Source: JBFGRM01 sp041563675 (lineage in GTDB: Bacteria; Nitrospirota; Nitrospiria; Nitrospirales; Nitrospiraceae). From it: a stretch of 19,585 nucleotides of DNA. Location: the NCBI GenBank assembly GCA_041563675.1, contig JBFGRM010000022.1:1-19585 (forward strand), read 5' to 3'. A program made the position numbers and the translations under genes. The number at the start of each line of letters is the position of its first letter. The first letter of the stretch is position 1. The notes beneath the pieces are model-generated. The model had not been told where the DNA came from, did not search any database, and was given only the letters and a program-made list of their open reading frames with translations. This document shows positions 13,111 to 19,585 of the stretch, piece after piece.

Positions 13111-15093
13111 ATGAGCGCAGGACTCATTCACATCGACGGACGGCCCGCCCAGCAGGGTGAGGTCCGCAAGCTCAAGACGATGCTGCTCTTCCCCCCGGAG
13201 TGGGTGCCGACAGCGCCCTATCTGGCCCTGCCGAGCCTGACGGCGGTCCTGCGGGAACAGGGGTACGAGGTCGTGCAAAAGGACGTCAACATCGAGATGT
13301 ACGACCTGTTTTTCAGCGACGCCTTTCTGATTTGGGTCAAGGCACGGATGGACATGCAGTTGCGGGAGCTGGAAGGCAAGGAGCGGGCCGGCTGGCTGAC
13401 GGATCAGGAGGTGGAGCGGAAACACGCCCTCGAAGCCAAGGCCGGGGTCGAGATCTTCGAGCTCATCGAGCGGGCCGAGCGGGCCAAGACCATCGTCCGG
13501 AGCGAGGAGTTCTACGACGCCGACAAGCTCGAGTGGGCGTTGAACACGTTTCGGGTCGTCATGCAGTACATCTCCGCCGCGTACTATCCGGCCTCGATCG
13601 TGTTTTACCCCATGGAAAGCAACCTCGGCTATCGTCCCGGCGTGTCGAAAGAGGTCTTCGCCTGCCTGGAGGACGAGCAGGTCAATGTCTACCGTGACGT
13701 GTGTCGACAACTCGTCCTGCCCGCGGTGAGCAAGGAAGCGCCCGATGTCGTGGGGATCTCCATCGGCACGCAGATGCAACTGCTCGCCGGGCTGACCTTC
13801 TGCAAGATGATCAAAGAGACGTTCCCGCACATCCACGTCACGGTGGGCGGGAACATCATGACCAGGCTTCAGGAAGAGCTGACCGCGCACCCCGAATTCT
13901 TCTCGTCGATCTTCGACTCCGCCATCCTCTACGAAGGCGAGCACGCCTTACTGTGGCTGCTAGAGGCGCTGGCGGGCGGACGGGCGCTCACATCCGTGCC
14001 CAACCTGCTCTTCCGCGACGAGTCGGGTGTCCATCTGAACAAGGAGATCCACACCGAAAAGACGACCGCGCTGCCGCTTCCCGACTTCGACGGGCTGCCT
14101 TTGGACAGTTATTTCGTCCCGGTCCGCATCCTTCCCTACTTGGCCACCCGGGGCTGTTACTGGGGACGCTGCACCTTCTGCGACCACGGGCAGGGGTATT
14201 TCGATCAATACCGCGGCATGCCGGCCCAGCAGGTCGTCAGTCAGCTGAAGGCGCTCAAGGACAAATACCAGTGCACGCATTTTCTCTTTTCGGACGAATC
14301 GTATCCCCCTGCGCTGCTCAAGAAGGTGGCCCAGCTGCTTGTCGACCAGAACGTGGGCATCAAATGGACGACGCTCATTCGATTCGAAGAGACGTTGCAG
14401 GATCCGACCATCTGGACCCTGGCCGTACAGTCCGGGTGCTGCACGCTGTACTACGGCATGGAGTCGGCGAACGAGCGGGTCCTCGATCTCATGGATAAGC
14501 ACGTGAAAAAATCCGTGATCGAAAACAACCTGCGCGAGGCCGCCAAGGCGGGGATCTGGAACCACGTGATGGCGTTCTACGGCTTTCCGGGGGAAAAGCG
14601 GGAGGAGGCCGAGGAAACGCGGCAATTCCTCCTGGACAACCAACCCCATATCCACTCGGTGGAGTTGTTTTATTTCGTCGCCTACCGGCACACGCCGATC
14701 GTGCGCAATCCGGAGAAGTTCGGTGTCACCATTCACAAACAGGAAGACTACGACCTCCCGCTGGACTACTACTACACGCTCAATGAGCCGGGCGGGGTGT
14801 CCTGTCTGGATGCCATGCAGCTCTGCGAGGAGTTCTACAAGAATGACTTTGAACCCTGGGCCGTGCGCGTCAATGCCCGCGAGCACGTCTTCCTGTACAT
14901 CTCCAAGTTCGGCACGAATCAGCTGGGCCAGATCTATGCCAAACGTGAGGCGCTTGCGGCCACCCGTGCGAACGACAGTGTCAATGGGTTGGTGACGTGG
15001 CCGGTCGCGAGAGGCGATGCCGAAAGCGGGAAAGAAGGCGAAGCGTCGATGACGCGGGTGGTCAGCCACGCCGTCTCGTCCTCATCGTCCTAA
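13111..15093 (+). CDS. B12-binding-type radical SAM protein, copy 2 (tandem paralogue)
   Basis: The 660-residue protein is colinear with the preceding gene. Shared features are the LFPPEW start, KDVNIEMYD, the helical insertion with RAERAKTIVR, HVTVGGN, ILYEGE and FDGLPLDSYFVP. The cluster motif RGCYWGRCTFCDHG has cysteines at 349, 354 and 357. The shared HTPI-x-RNPEKFGV segment and C-terminal EHVFLYISKFGTNQL also match copy 1 closely. The last 45 residues, Ser/Gly/Ala-rich, are extra and look disordered. AAGGA at 13100-13104 lies six bases before the ATG, and the gap from copy 1 is only 24 bases, so one transcript is likely. The two copies have drifted apart throughout, which suggests an old duplication with divided roles, or a heterodimer. 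Its TAA stop overlaps the stop of the J-like gene on the other strand. Confidence 0.88.
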   Translation: MSAGLIHIDGRPAQQGEVRKLKTMLLFPPEWVPTAPYLALPSLTAVLREQGYEVVQKDVNIEMYDLFFSDAFLIWVKARMDMQLRELEGKERAGWLTDQEVERKHALEAKAGVEIFELIERAERAKTIVRSEEFYDADKLEWALNTFRVVMQYISAAYYPASIVFYPMESNLGYRPGVSKEVFACLEDEQVNVYRDVCRQLVLPAVSKEAPDVVGISIGTQMQLLAGLTFCKMIKETFPHIHVTVGGNIMTRLQEELTAHPEFFSSIFDSAILYEGEHALLWLLEALAGGRALTSVPNLLFRDESGVHLNKEIHTEKTTALPLPDFDGLPLDSYFVPVRILPYLATRGCYWGRCTFCDHGQGYFDQYRGMPAQQVVSQLKALKDKYQCTHFLFSDESYPPALLKKVAQLLVDQNVGIKWTTLIRFEETLQDPTIWTLAVQSGCCTLYYGMESANERVLDLMDKHVKKSVIENNLREAAKAGIWNHVMAFYGFPGEKREEAEETRQFLLDNQPHIHSVELFYFVAYRHTPIVRNPEKFGVTIHKQEDYDLPLDYYYTLNEPGGVSCLDAMQLCEEFYKNDFEPWAVRVNAREHVFLYISKFGTNQLGQIYAKREALAATRANDSVNGLVTWPVARGDAESGKEGEASMTRVVSHAVSSSSS

Positions 15094-15341
15094 CTTTTGC
15101 GGCTCTCCTCGCTGGCGAGCCACTCGGCGAGGACCCGGCACGCCTCCCGAATCTCCTTCGTCATGGCCTCGCCCTTCTTGTACATCTGCATGTACTTCCG
15201 GGGATTGTTGGTGAGGTTGGCGTATCGGTGAGGATTCCACGTGGTCAAGAGCTCACGGCGCTTCGCCTCGAGACGCTCCTGTGTGACGGGCTCCGAAAGC
15301 CCCAAGACCTCCAACGCGCGGTCGATGGCGTCGCGATTCAC
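15090..15341 (-). CDS. small J-domain-like protein lacking the HPD motif
   Basis: This 83-residue protein reads like a single J domain. It has a first helix with ALEVLGLSEPVTQERLEAK, a second helix, a loop, and a third helix ending MTKEIREACRVLAEWL. At the loop where J proteins carry HPD, it has WNPHRY (Asn36-Pro37-His38), so it should not stimulate an Hsp70 in the usual way. I chose the GTG at 15341 because GGAGGG (plus-strand 15348-15353) lies six bases upstream; an ATG at 15365 gives 91 residues but has no ribosome site. It lies on the strand opposite the radical SAM genes, between copy 2 and the third radical SAM gene, and its stop overlaps that of copy 2 by four bases. The assignment rests on fold-like spacing and is tentative. 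Confidence 0.6.
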   Translation of the reverse strand: MNRDAIDRALEVLGLSEPVTQERLEAKRRELLTTWNPHRYANLTNNPRKYMQMYKKGEAMTKEIREACRVLAEWLASEESRKS

Positions 15342-15453
15342 GGCCGTCCCTCCGGCGGCAACCATTTCAGAGACGACATGACATGGCAGTCTGCCAAACC
15401 ACTCTTCGCGCTGTCAACGCAGACGGTGCCGATACGGAGCTGACGTCGCACGA

Positions 15454-16692
15454 ATGACTATGCCGCTTCCGATGCTCCAGCCGACCCCCGTCCTGACGAG
15501 CGGGGACTATCGCGATGTCCTGCGCCGGGAGATGGATGCAGGGAAAATTCCGCTGAGCCTCGGCAAGGGCTGCCCCGTGCAATGTGAGTTCTGCTACGAG
15601 ATCGACCATTCCTACCGCGAGACCCAGGAGCCGCCCAAGACCACGCAGGAAGACTGGGCCTACATCCTCGATTACATCAGCAAGAAGCCGACCGATCCGA
15701 TGCAGTTTTGGTGCTTGGGCGGCAACGAGTATATGGAGTGGACGGACCTGTTTCTCCATCCCAAGGCCATGGAGTGGGTCGAGGATTTCTTGAAGCACAC
15801 GGACAAGAATATCCAGTTTTTCACCGTGGGCTTCGTCCATGTCCCGAAAATCCATCAACTCGTGGCGCAATACCCCGGCAGAATCAATTTCGAGCTGTCG
15901 GTGATCACCCTGGGCGCGTATCGACAACGCTTGATGCCACACGCACCCTCCGTGAAGCATGTGATGAAGGTCCTGGACGGTCCCGCGGTGTCGTCGGCGA
16001 ACTTTTACACATTCGATGCCGGGACGATGTCCCAGGACGCGTTCACGATTTCCAAGGTCAACCAGCGCTGCGTGCTGTGGATGGGCTGTCTCACCCCGGT
16101 CTGCGGGATCAAACCGGAGACCGCCGAACTGATGCGACAGGGGCGCCGCTACCTCCCGCTCGAGGCGGAACGGGTCTATGACGCAGGCCTGCCCAACATG
16201 CAAACGATCCACACCGAAGCGTATATCACCGCCTTCCTCAATCGGAAGCGGATCGTGAGCCGGTTCGATTCGCTGGAATTGTCCAAGAAGGACACGGTGG
16301 TGATGGCGGGAAGCGTCTACAACGTCCTGACCATGTTTCGGAAGAATCGAGCCCGTTTTCTTCATGTCCCCAATGCCACGCTCGGGGGCGATTCCGACTG
16401 TACCGTGCTCCTGACCTTCGATGATATCGCCAAGCGTCTCACGAATGAGAAGGTGATTCACGTGCCCAAATGCGTGATGCAATCCGGCCGCGGCCCCGAC
16501 ACGGACATCGCGGGTGTGTCCCTCGCTCAGTTCGCCAGGAAGACGGGTGTGCGGGTCAAGGTGCTGCAGAAGGTTGATACGAAGTTCGCCAATCAGCGTC
16601 TCTACCGCAACGGCTCGCTACGCCACTACGTCGAGGATTACCTCCACAATCCCCTCACGCAGGCGTACGAAGCGCTCCCTCGTCCCGCATAA
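15454..16692 (+). CDS. radical SAM protein with extra cysteines and a possible DUF512-like C-terminal region
   Basis: The 412-residue protein has a canonical cluster motif, GKGCPVQCEFCYE, with Cys40, Cys44 and Cys47 (CX3CX2C). The barrel continues with FWCLGGNEYMEW and INFELSVITLG. A second group, Cys206, Cys212 and Cys217 in RCVLWMGCLTPVCG, could hold an auxiliary iron-sulfur cluster. From about residue 280, TVVMAGSVYNVLTMF and VPNATLGGDSDCTVLLTFDDI resemble the pattern of DUF512-type radical SAM proteins, where a VPN-x-FGG-x-VTGLLTG string occurs; this link is tentative. There is no B12-binding domain, so it differs in type from the two upstream copies. Starts at 15454 and 15460 are both possible; a GGAG lies rather far upstream. 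PhzF follows after 24 bases, which suggests co-transcription. The reaction is unknown. Confidence 0.82.
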   Translation: MTMPLPMLQPTPVLTSGDYRDVLRREMDAGKIPLSLGKGCPVQCEFCYEIDHSYRETQEPPKTTQEDWAYILDYISKKPTDPMQFWCLGGNEYMEWTDLFLHPKAMEWVEDFLKHTDKNIQFFTVGFVHVPKIHQLVAQYPGRINFELSVITLGAYRQRLMPHAPSVKHVMKVLDGPAVSSANFYTFDAGTMSQDAFTISKVNQRCVLWMGCLTPVCGIKPETAELMRQGRRYLPLEAERVYDAGLPNMQTIHTEAYITAFLNRKRIVSRFDSLELSKKDTVVMAGSVYNVLTMFRKNRARFLHVPNATLGGDSDCTVLLTFDDIAKRLTNEKVIHVPKCVMQSGRGPDTDIAGVSLAQFARKTGVRVKVLQKVDTKFANQRLYRNGSLRHYVEDYLHNPLTQAYEALPRPA

Positions 16693-16716
16693 CCACAAAG
16701 AGAGGTCTCGTCGCCG

Positions 16717-17649
16717 ATGCCCTCGGACCCTCGAACACTTCGGTTTTACCAGGCCGACGTGTTCAGCAGCCGCCCGTTCGGCGGAAACCCGGTGGCCGTC
16801 ATTCCAGACGCGCAGGATCTCAGCGATTGGGCCATGCACCACATCGCCCGCGAGATGAATCTGTCGGAGACCGTCTTTGTGCTGCCGCCGACGGATCCGA
16901 ACGCGGTGGTGAAGGTGCGGATCTTCACCCCCACGCAGGAGATTCCCTTCGCGGGCCATCCGGTTATCGGCACCTTTTTCGTGCTCGGGAAGCTGGGCCG
17001 GCTGCCGCTGCAACAATCCGTGACCAGGATGCTGTACGAGTGCAATTTGGGATCCTTTTCAATCGAGGTGCGCACGGGTGAGGGGGAGATCCTGGGCGTG
17101 GTCATGTCCCAGCCGAAGCCGCAATTCCTGGGCACGGTCGACGACGTCAAGGACCTCTACGACGTGGCCAAAACCCTGGGATTGGCCAAGAACCAGATCA
17201 CTGACACGAAGTTTCCTGTGGAGGTTGTGTCCACGGGTTTGCCGATCCTGATCGTGCCCATCAGAACGTTGACGGCTGTCAGATCCATAGTCCCGGACGT
17301 CACGGGCATCAACGATCTCTGCGCCCGTCACGGTACCAGCGGGTTGATGGTGTTCACCACCATGACGGTGGAGGATGCTTCCGCGGTACACACCCGCATG
17401 TTTGCGCCGCCCATCGGTGTCCTGGAAGATCCCGCAACCGGCAGCGCGAGCGGCGCGTTGGGCGCCTATCTGGTACAGAACGGTGTCGTCGAGGTCGCGC
17501 CCACGACCGAGCTCCTCGCGGAGCAGGGCTATGAGCTTGAGCGACCGTCGCGGATTTTGATTCAGGTCGAATCGGACGACGACGTCATCCAGGAGGTCAA
17601 GGTCGGCGGACAGGCAGTGATGGTGATCGAGGGGACGCTCACGTTTTGA
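16717..17649 (+). CDS. PhzF-family isomerase/epimerase
   Basis: The protein has 310 residues and covers the two-domain diaminopimelate-epimerase-like fold of the PhzF family. It starts RFYQADVFSSRPFGGNPVAV, a typical first motif. MNLSETVFV contains Glu51, which corresponds to the catalytic glutamate of PhzF. AGHPVIGT (79-86) and EDPATGSASGALGAY (237-251) are the other family signatures, and all are intact. PhzF itself isomerises a dihydroxyanthranilate in phenazine synthesis, but most family members have unknown substrates. No other phenazine genes are present, so that pathway is unlikely. AAAGAGAGG (16697-16705) lies 11 bases before the ATG, and the gene sits 24 bases after the third radical SAM gene. 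It may act on the product of that enzyme, which is inference from position. Confidence 0.92.
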   Translation: MPSDPRTLRFYQADVFSSRPFGGNPVAVIPDAQDLSDWAMHHIAREMNLSETVFVLPPTDPNAVVKVRIFTPTQEIPFAGHPVIGTFFVLGKLGRLPLQQSVTRMLYECNLGSFSIEVRTGEGEILGVVMSQPKPQFLGTVDDVKDLYDVAKTLGLAKNQITDTKFPVEVVSTGLPILIVPIRTLTAVRSIVPDVTGINDLCARHGTSGLMVFTTMTVEDASAVHTRMFAPPIGVLEDPATGSASGALGAYLVQNGVVEVAPTTELLAEQGYELERPSRILIQVESDDDVIQEVKVGGQAVMVIEGTLTF

Positions 17650-17681
17650 GGCCCGCGCGGACGCGGCCCACGCACGCGGAC

Positions 17682-17712
17682 TTGCACCCTCCCACATCGC
17701 CACTGATAGAAT
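17682..17712 (+). promoter_or_regulatory. weak sigma70-like promoter for the MDR gene
   Basis: TTGCAC (17682-17687) and TAGAAT (17707-17712) are separated by 19 bases, slightly long. It lies in the 122-base gap after PhzF. A strong AGGAGG (17722-17727) follows, but no ATG, GTG or TTG stands at the right distance from it for the downstream frame. Confidence 0.4.
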
Positions 17713-17771
17713 GACTGATCCAGGAGGGGACGCCGTCCACGCGATACCCAATCCGGCCGTCCCGCCGCGAT

Positions 17772-18812
17772 ATGGCCTCGATGAAAGCCGTCATATTCGA
17801 GCAGCACGGCGGGCCCGAACAACTGAAGCTCGCCGAGGTTGCCCGCCCTTCATGCGATCCGGACGGAGTCCTGGTCCGCGTCAAGGCCTGCGCGCTCAAT
17901 CACCTCGACATCTGGATCCGGCAGGGTATTCCCTCGTACTCCATTCCCCTGCCTCATATCTCCGGCTGTGATGTGGCCGGGGTCGTCGAGCAGATCGGCG
18001 ACCGCGTGACAGGCATGACGGCAGGCACCCGGGTGGCGGTCTCCCCGGGCTTGAGCTGTTGGCGTTGTCACTTCTGTTTGGCCGGGCGAGACAATCTGTG
18101 CCCGTCCTACAAAATACTCGGGGCCCAGGTCGACGGTGGCTACGCCGAGTTTGTGGCCGTTCCGGCTGTCAACGCACTGCCCATTTCGGACTCGCTGACG
18201 TTCGAGCATGCGGCTGCGTTTCCCCTCGTCTCGGTGACCGCCTGGCACATGCTTTTCACGCTCGCGGCCTTGAAACCCGGCGAGACGGTCCTGATCATGG
18301 GGGCAGGCAGCGGCGTGGGCAGCATCGCCATTCAGATCGCGAAACTGGCAGGCGCCAAGGTGATCACCTCCGTGGGGGCCGACGCGAAGGCCCCGAAAGC
18401 ACGCGCGCTGGGGGCCGACGAGGTGGTCAACCACGCGACCGAGGATGTCGCCAAGCGAGTCAAGGCGCTCACCGGAGGACGTGGGGTGGATGTCGTCTTC
18501 GAGCATATCGGACCGGCCGTGTGGAGCCAGTGTGTCAGCGTGCTCGCCAAGGGTGGCCGTCTCGTGACCTGCGGCGCCACGACCGGCGGCGAGGTCAAGC
18601 TGGATCTTCGATACCTATTTTCACGACAGCTGACGTTCAAGGGCTCCTACATGGGTACCAGGGCGGAGCTGCTGGAAGCGGCCGCCTTGGTCGGTACCGG
18701 CACGTTGCGGCCAGTGGTCGACCGTACGTTTCCGTTGTCCGATGCCCGGGCGGCCCAGGAGCATTTGTTGAGTCGAAACGCGTTCGGAAAGGTCGTGTTG
18801 ACCGTCACATAG
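17772..18812 (+). CDS. zinc-containing MDR-family dehydrogenase/quinone-oxidoreductase-like protein
   Basis: The protein has 346 residues, the length of medium-chain dehydrogenases. CWRCHFCLAGRDNLC (Cys96, 99, 102, 110) is the structural zinc lobe. The Rossmann loop IMGAGSGVGSIAIQIAK (175-191) binds NAD(P)H. The catalytic zinc ligands of classical alcohol dehydrogenases are altered. ACALNHLD places Asn43 where yeast alcohol dehydrogenase has its cysteine, and the GHE motif reads GCD. This is usual for the quinone-oxidoreductase-like branch, which reduces activated double bonds or quinones. The substrate is unknown. ATGs at 17772 and 17781 are both possible, and neither has a ribosome site, although AGGAGG occurs about 45 bases upstream. 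A CBS-domain gene follows after 22 bases. Confidence 0.9.
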   Translation: MASMKAVIFEQHGGPEQLKLAEVARPSCDPDGVLVRVKACALNHLDIWIRQGIPSYSIPLPHISGCDVAGVVEQIGDRVTGMTAGTRVAVSPGLSCWRCHFCLAGRDNLCPSYKILGAQVDGGYAEFVAVPAVNALPISDSLTFEHAAAFPLVSVTAWHMLFTLAALKPGETVLIMGAGSGVGSIAIQIAKLAGAKVITSVGADAKAPKARALGADEVVNHATEDVAKRVKALTGGRGVDVVFEHIGPAVWSQCVSVLAKGGRLVTCGATTGGEVKLDLRYLFSRQLTFKGSYMGTRAELLEAAALVGTGTLRPVVDRTFPLSDARAAQEHLLSRNAFGKVVLTVT

Positions 18813-18834
18813 CTTAGCGAGCCAGGAGGATCCG

Positions 18835-19236
18835 ATGCCTAATGTTGCCAGCGTGATGAGGAAGGAAATCAAGCGAATCGCACACAACACCAGCGTACGG
18901 GATGCCGCTCGTCGGATGAAGGACGACCGAATCGGCTCGTTACTGGTGGAGAAGGCGGGGAATTTGGTGGGCATCGTCACGGACACGGACATCGTCCGAC
19001 GTGGCGTCGCCGACAAGAGCGACCTGAACAAACTGACGGTCGAGGATATCATGACGTCGCCCATCGTGACCATCGAGGGCATCCGGACTGTCCAGGACGC
19101 GCACGACATGATGGGCGATCTCAACGTCCGGCACTTGGGTGTGACGGAGGGGAGCTCAATCGTCGGCGTGATCTCGGTGCGGGATTTGCTTGTCTATTTC
19201 AAGCGAGTGTCTGAGCCGAAGATCACACAGGATTGA
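18835..19236 (+). CDS. two-CBS-domain regulatory protein
   Basis: This 133-residue protein consists almost wholly of a CBS pair. The first repeat spans about residues 8-62, with SVRDAARRMKDDRIGSLLV and GIVTDTDIVRR. The second spans about 70-128, with VEDIMTSPIVTIEG and GVISVRDLLVYF. CBS pairs bind adenine nucleotides such as AMP or ATP and act as energy or ligand sensors. No catalytic or DNA-binding domain is attached, so it must work on a partner or by itself as a nucleotide sensor. AGGAGG (18824-18829) lies five bases before the ATG, a strong ribosome site. It follows the MDR gene by 22 bases, so the two are probably co-transcribed, and a repeat with terminator potential lies just downstream. 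Confidence 0.93.
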   Translation: MPNVASVMRKEIKRIAHNTSVRDAARRMKDDRIGSLLVEKAGNLVGIVTDTDIVRRGVADKSDLNKLTVEDIMTSPIVTIEGIRTVQDAHDMMGDLNVRHLGVTEGSSIVGVISVRDLLVYFKRVSEPKITQD

Positions 19237-19251
19237 TCGAAAGAAGTGAGG

Positions 19252-19318
19252 AGTGAAAAGTGCGGAGTGAGGGGACCTGAGTTACCTGCCTTTGTCATTT
19301 CACTTCTCACTTTTCACT
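19252..19318. repeat. inverted repeat between converging genes, possible bidirectional terminator
   Basis: AGTGAAAAGTG (19252-19262) pairs perfectly with CACTTTTCACT (19308-19318). Pairing continues inward through AGTGA with two mismatches, to a loop of about 30 bases. GTGAGGAGTGA-type words are also directly repeated in the left arm. It fills the gap between the CBS gene and moaB, which converge. Confidence 0.6.
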
Positions 19319-19585
19319 TCATTTCGTCAGTTCCCGCACAATGTGACCCAATTCAGGGAGGATGAGCCGCTCCATGGCGAGACGGACGGCGCTTTCGGAG
19401 CCTGGGGTTGAAAACACGATCCGTCCCTTGATGATCCCCGCCGTCGCCCGGCTCATCATGGCAGGTGAGCCGATCTCTTGAAAACTCAAGGAGCGGAAGA
19501 GCTCGCCAAACCCGTCGAGCCGCTTTTCCAACATGGCATCGATCGCCTCGAAGGTCGAGTCCCGCCTCGAAAGCCCCGTCCCCCC
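19319..19585 (-). CDS. moaB: MoaB/MogA-family molybdenum cofactor protein (5' end cut off)
   Basis: Only the last 88 residues are in the window; the frame runs off the right edge. The visible start is GGTGLSRRDSTFEAIDAMLE, matching the GGTG-x-S-x-RD motif of the MoaB/MogA/MoeA molybdopterin-binding fold. GFGELFRSLSFQEIGSPAMMSRA follows in two recognisable blocks. The C-terminal FSTPGSESAVRLAMERLIL and PELGHIVREL are typical of MoaB rather than MogA. Proteins of this family bind molybdopterin and adenylate it before molybdate insertion, or in some bacteria have an unclear role. An internal ATG at 19534 is too late to be the start. The gene converges with the CBS gene. No other molybdenum cofactor gene is visible. 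Confidence 0.93.
   Translation of the reverse strand, partial: GGTGLSRRDSTFEAIDAMLEKRLDGFGELFRSLSFQEIGSPAMMSRATAGIIKGRIVFSTPGSESAVRLAMERLILPELGHIVRELTK

Noticed and set aside
16717..17649. Phenazine biosynthesis cluster
   Set aside because: PhzF-family proteins are widespread outside phenazine pathways, and none of the other phz genes is present.

Overview
The window is about 19.6 kb of GC-rich (roughly 60-65 % G+C by eye), densely coded bacterial chromosome. It has no rRNA, tRNA, CRISPR array, integrase or transposase that I can see. The housekeeping content (OmpH/Skp chaperone, G6PDH, threonine aldolase, MoaB), sigma70-like promoters and Shine-Dalgarno sites point to a Gram-negative bacterium. 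Many radical SAM genes and short intergenic repeat debris would fit a Nitrospirota-like or similar environmental lineage. That placement is a weak inference, and no marker gene fixes it.

Layout. 1-1386 (+): the C-terminal part of a PA0069/SplB-like radical SAM protein, coupled through an ATGA overlap to a rhodanese. 1431-1982 (-): a periplasmic OmpH/Skp-like chaperone. 2311-3872 (+): a small Cys-rich putative zinc protein, an SGNH/GDSL hydrolase and a thioredoxin-like protein with a CGSC site. 3957-6636 (-): a promoter-led run of a 74-aa unknown protein, a nucleotidyltransferase-fold protein and glucose-6-phosphate dehydrogenase. 6727-7758 (-): low-specificity L-threonine aldolase with its own promoter. 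8019-10992 (+): a divergent ProA paralogue that lacks the catalytic cysteine, then a SAM methyltransferase with an unassigned C-terminal half.

11077-16692 is the most unusual part. A good promoter leads into two adjacent, clearly duplicated B12-binding-type radical SAM proteins with a CX4CX2C cluster motif. They are followed by a small reverse-strand J-domain-like protein without HPD, then a third radical SAM protein of a different type with a possible DUF512-like C-terminal region. A PhzF-family isomerase, an MDR dehydrogenase and a two-CBS protein follow on the plus strand. The window ends inside moaB on the minus strand.

The radical SAM cluster with PhzF, and perhaps the upstream methyltransferase, is the best candidate for an undescribed pathway. 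Its substrate cannot be read from the sequence. Several intergenic gaps hold inverted or tandem repeats that resemble dispersed chromosomal repeats, and some of these may also act as terminators.
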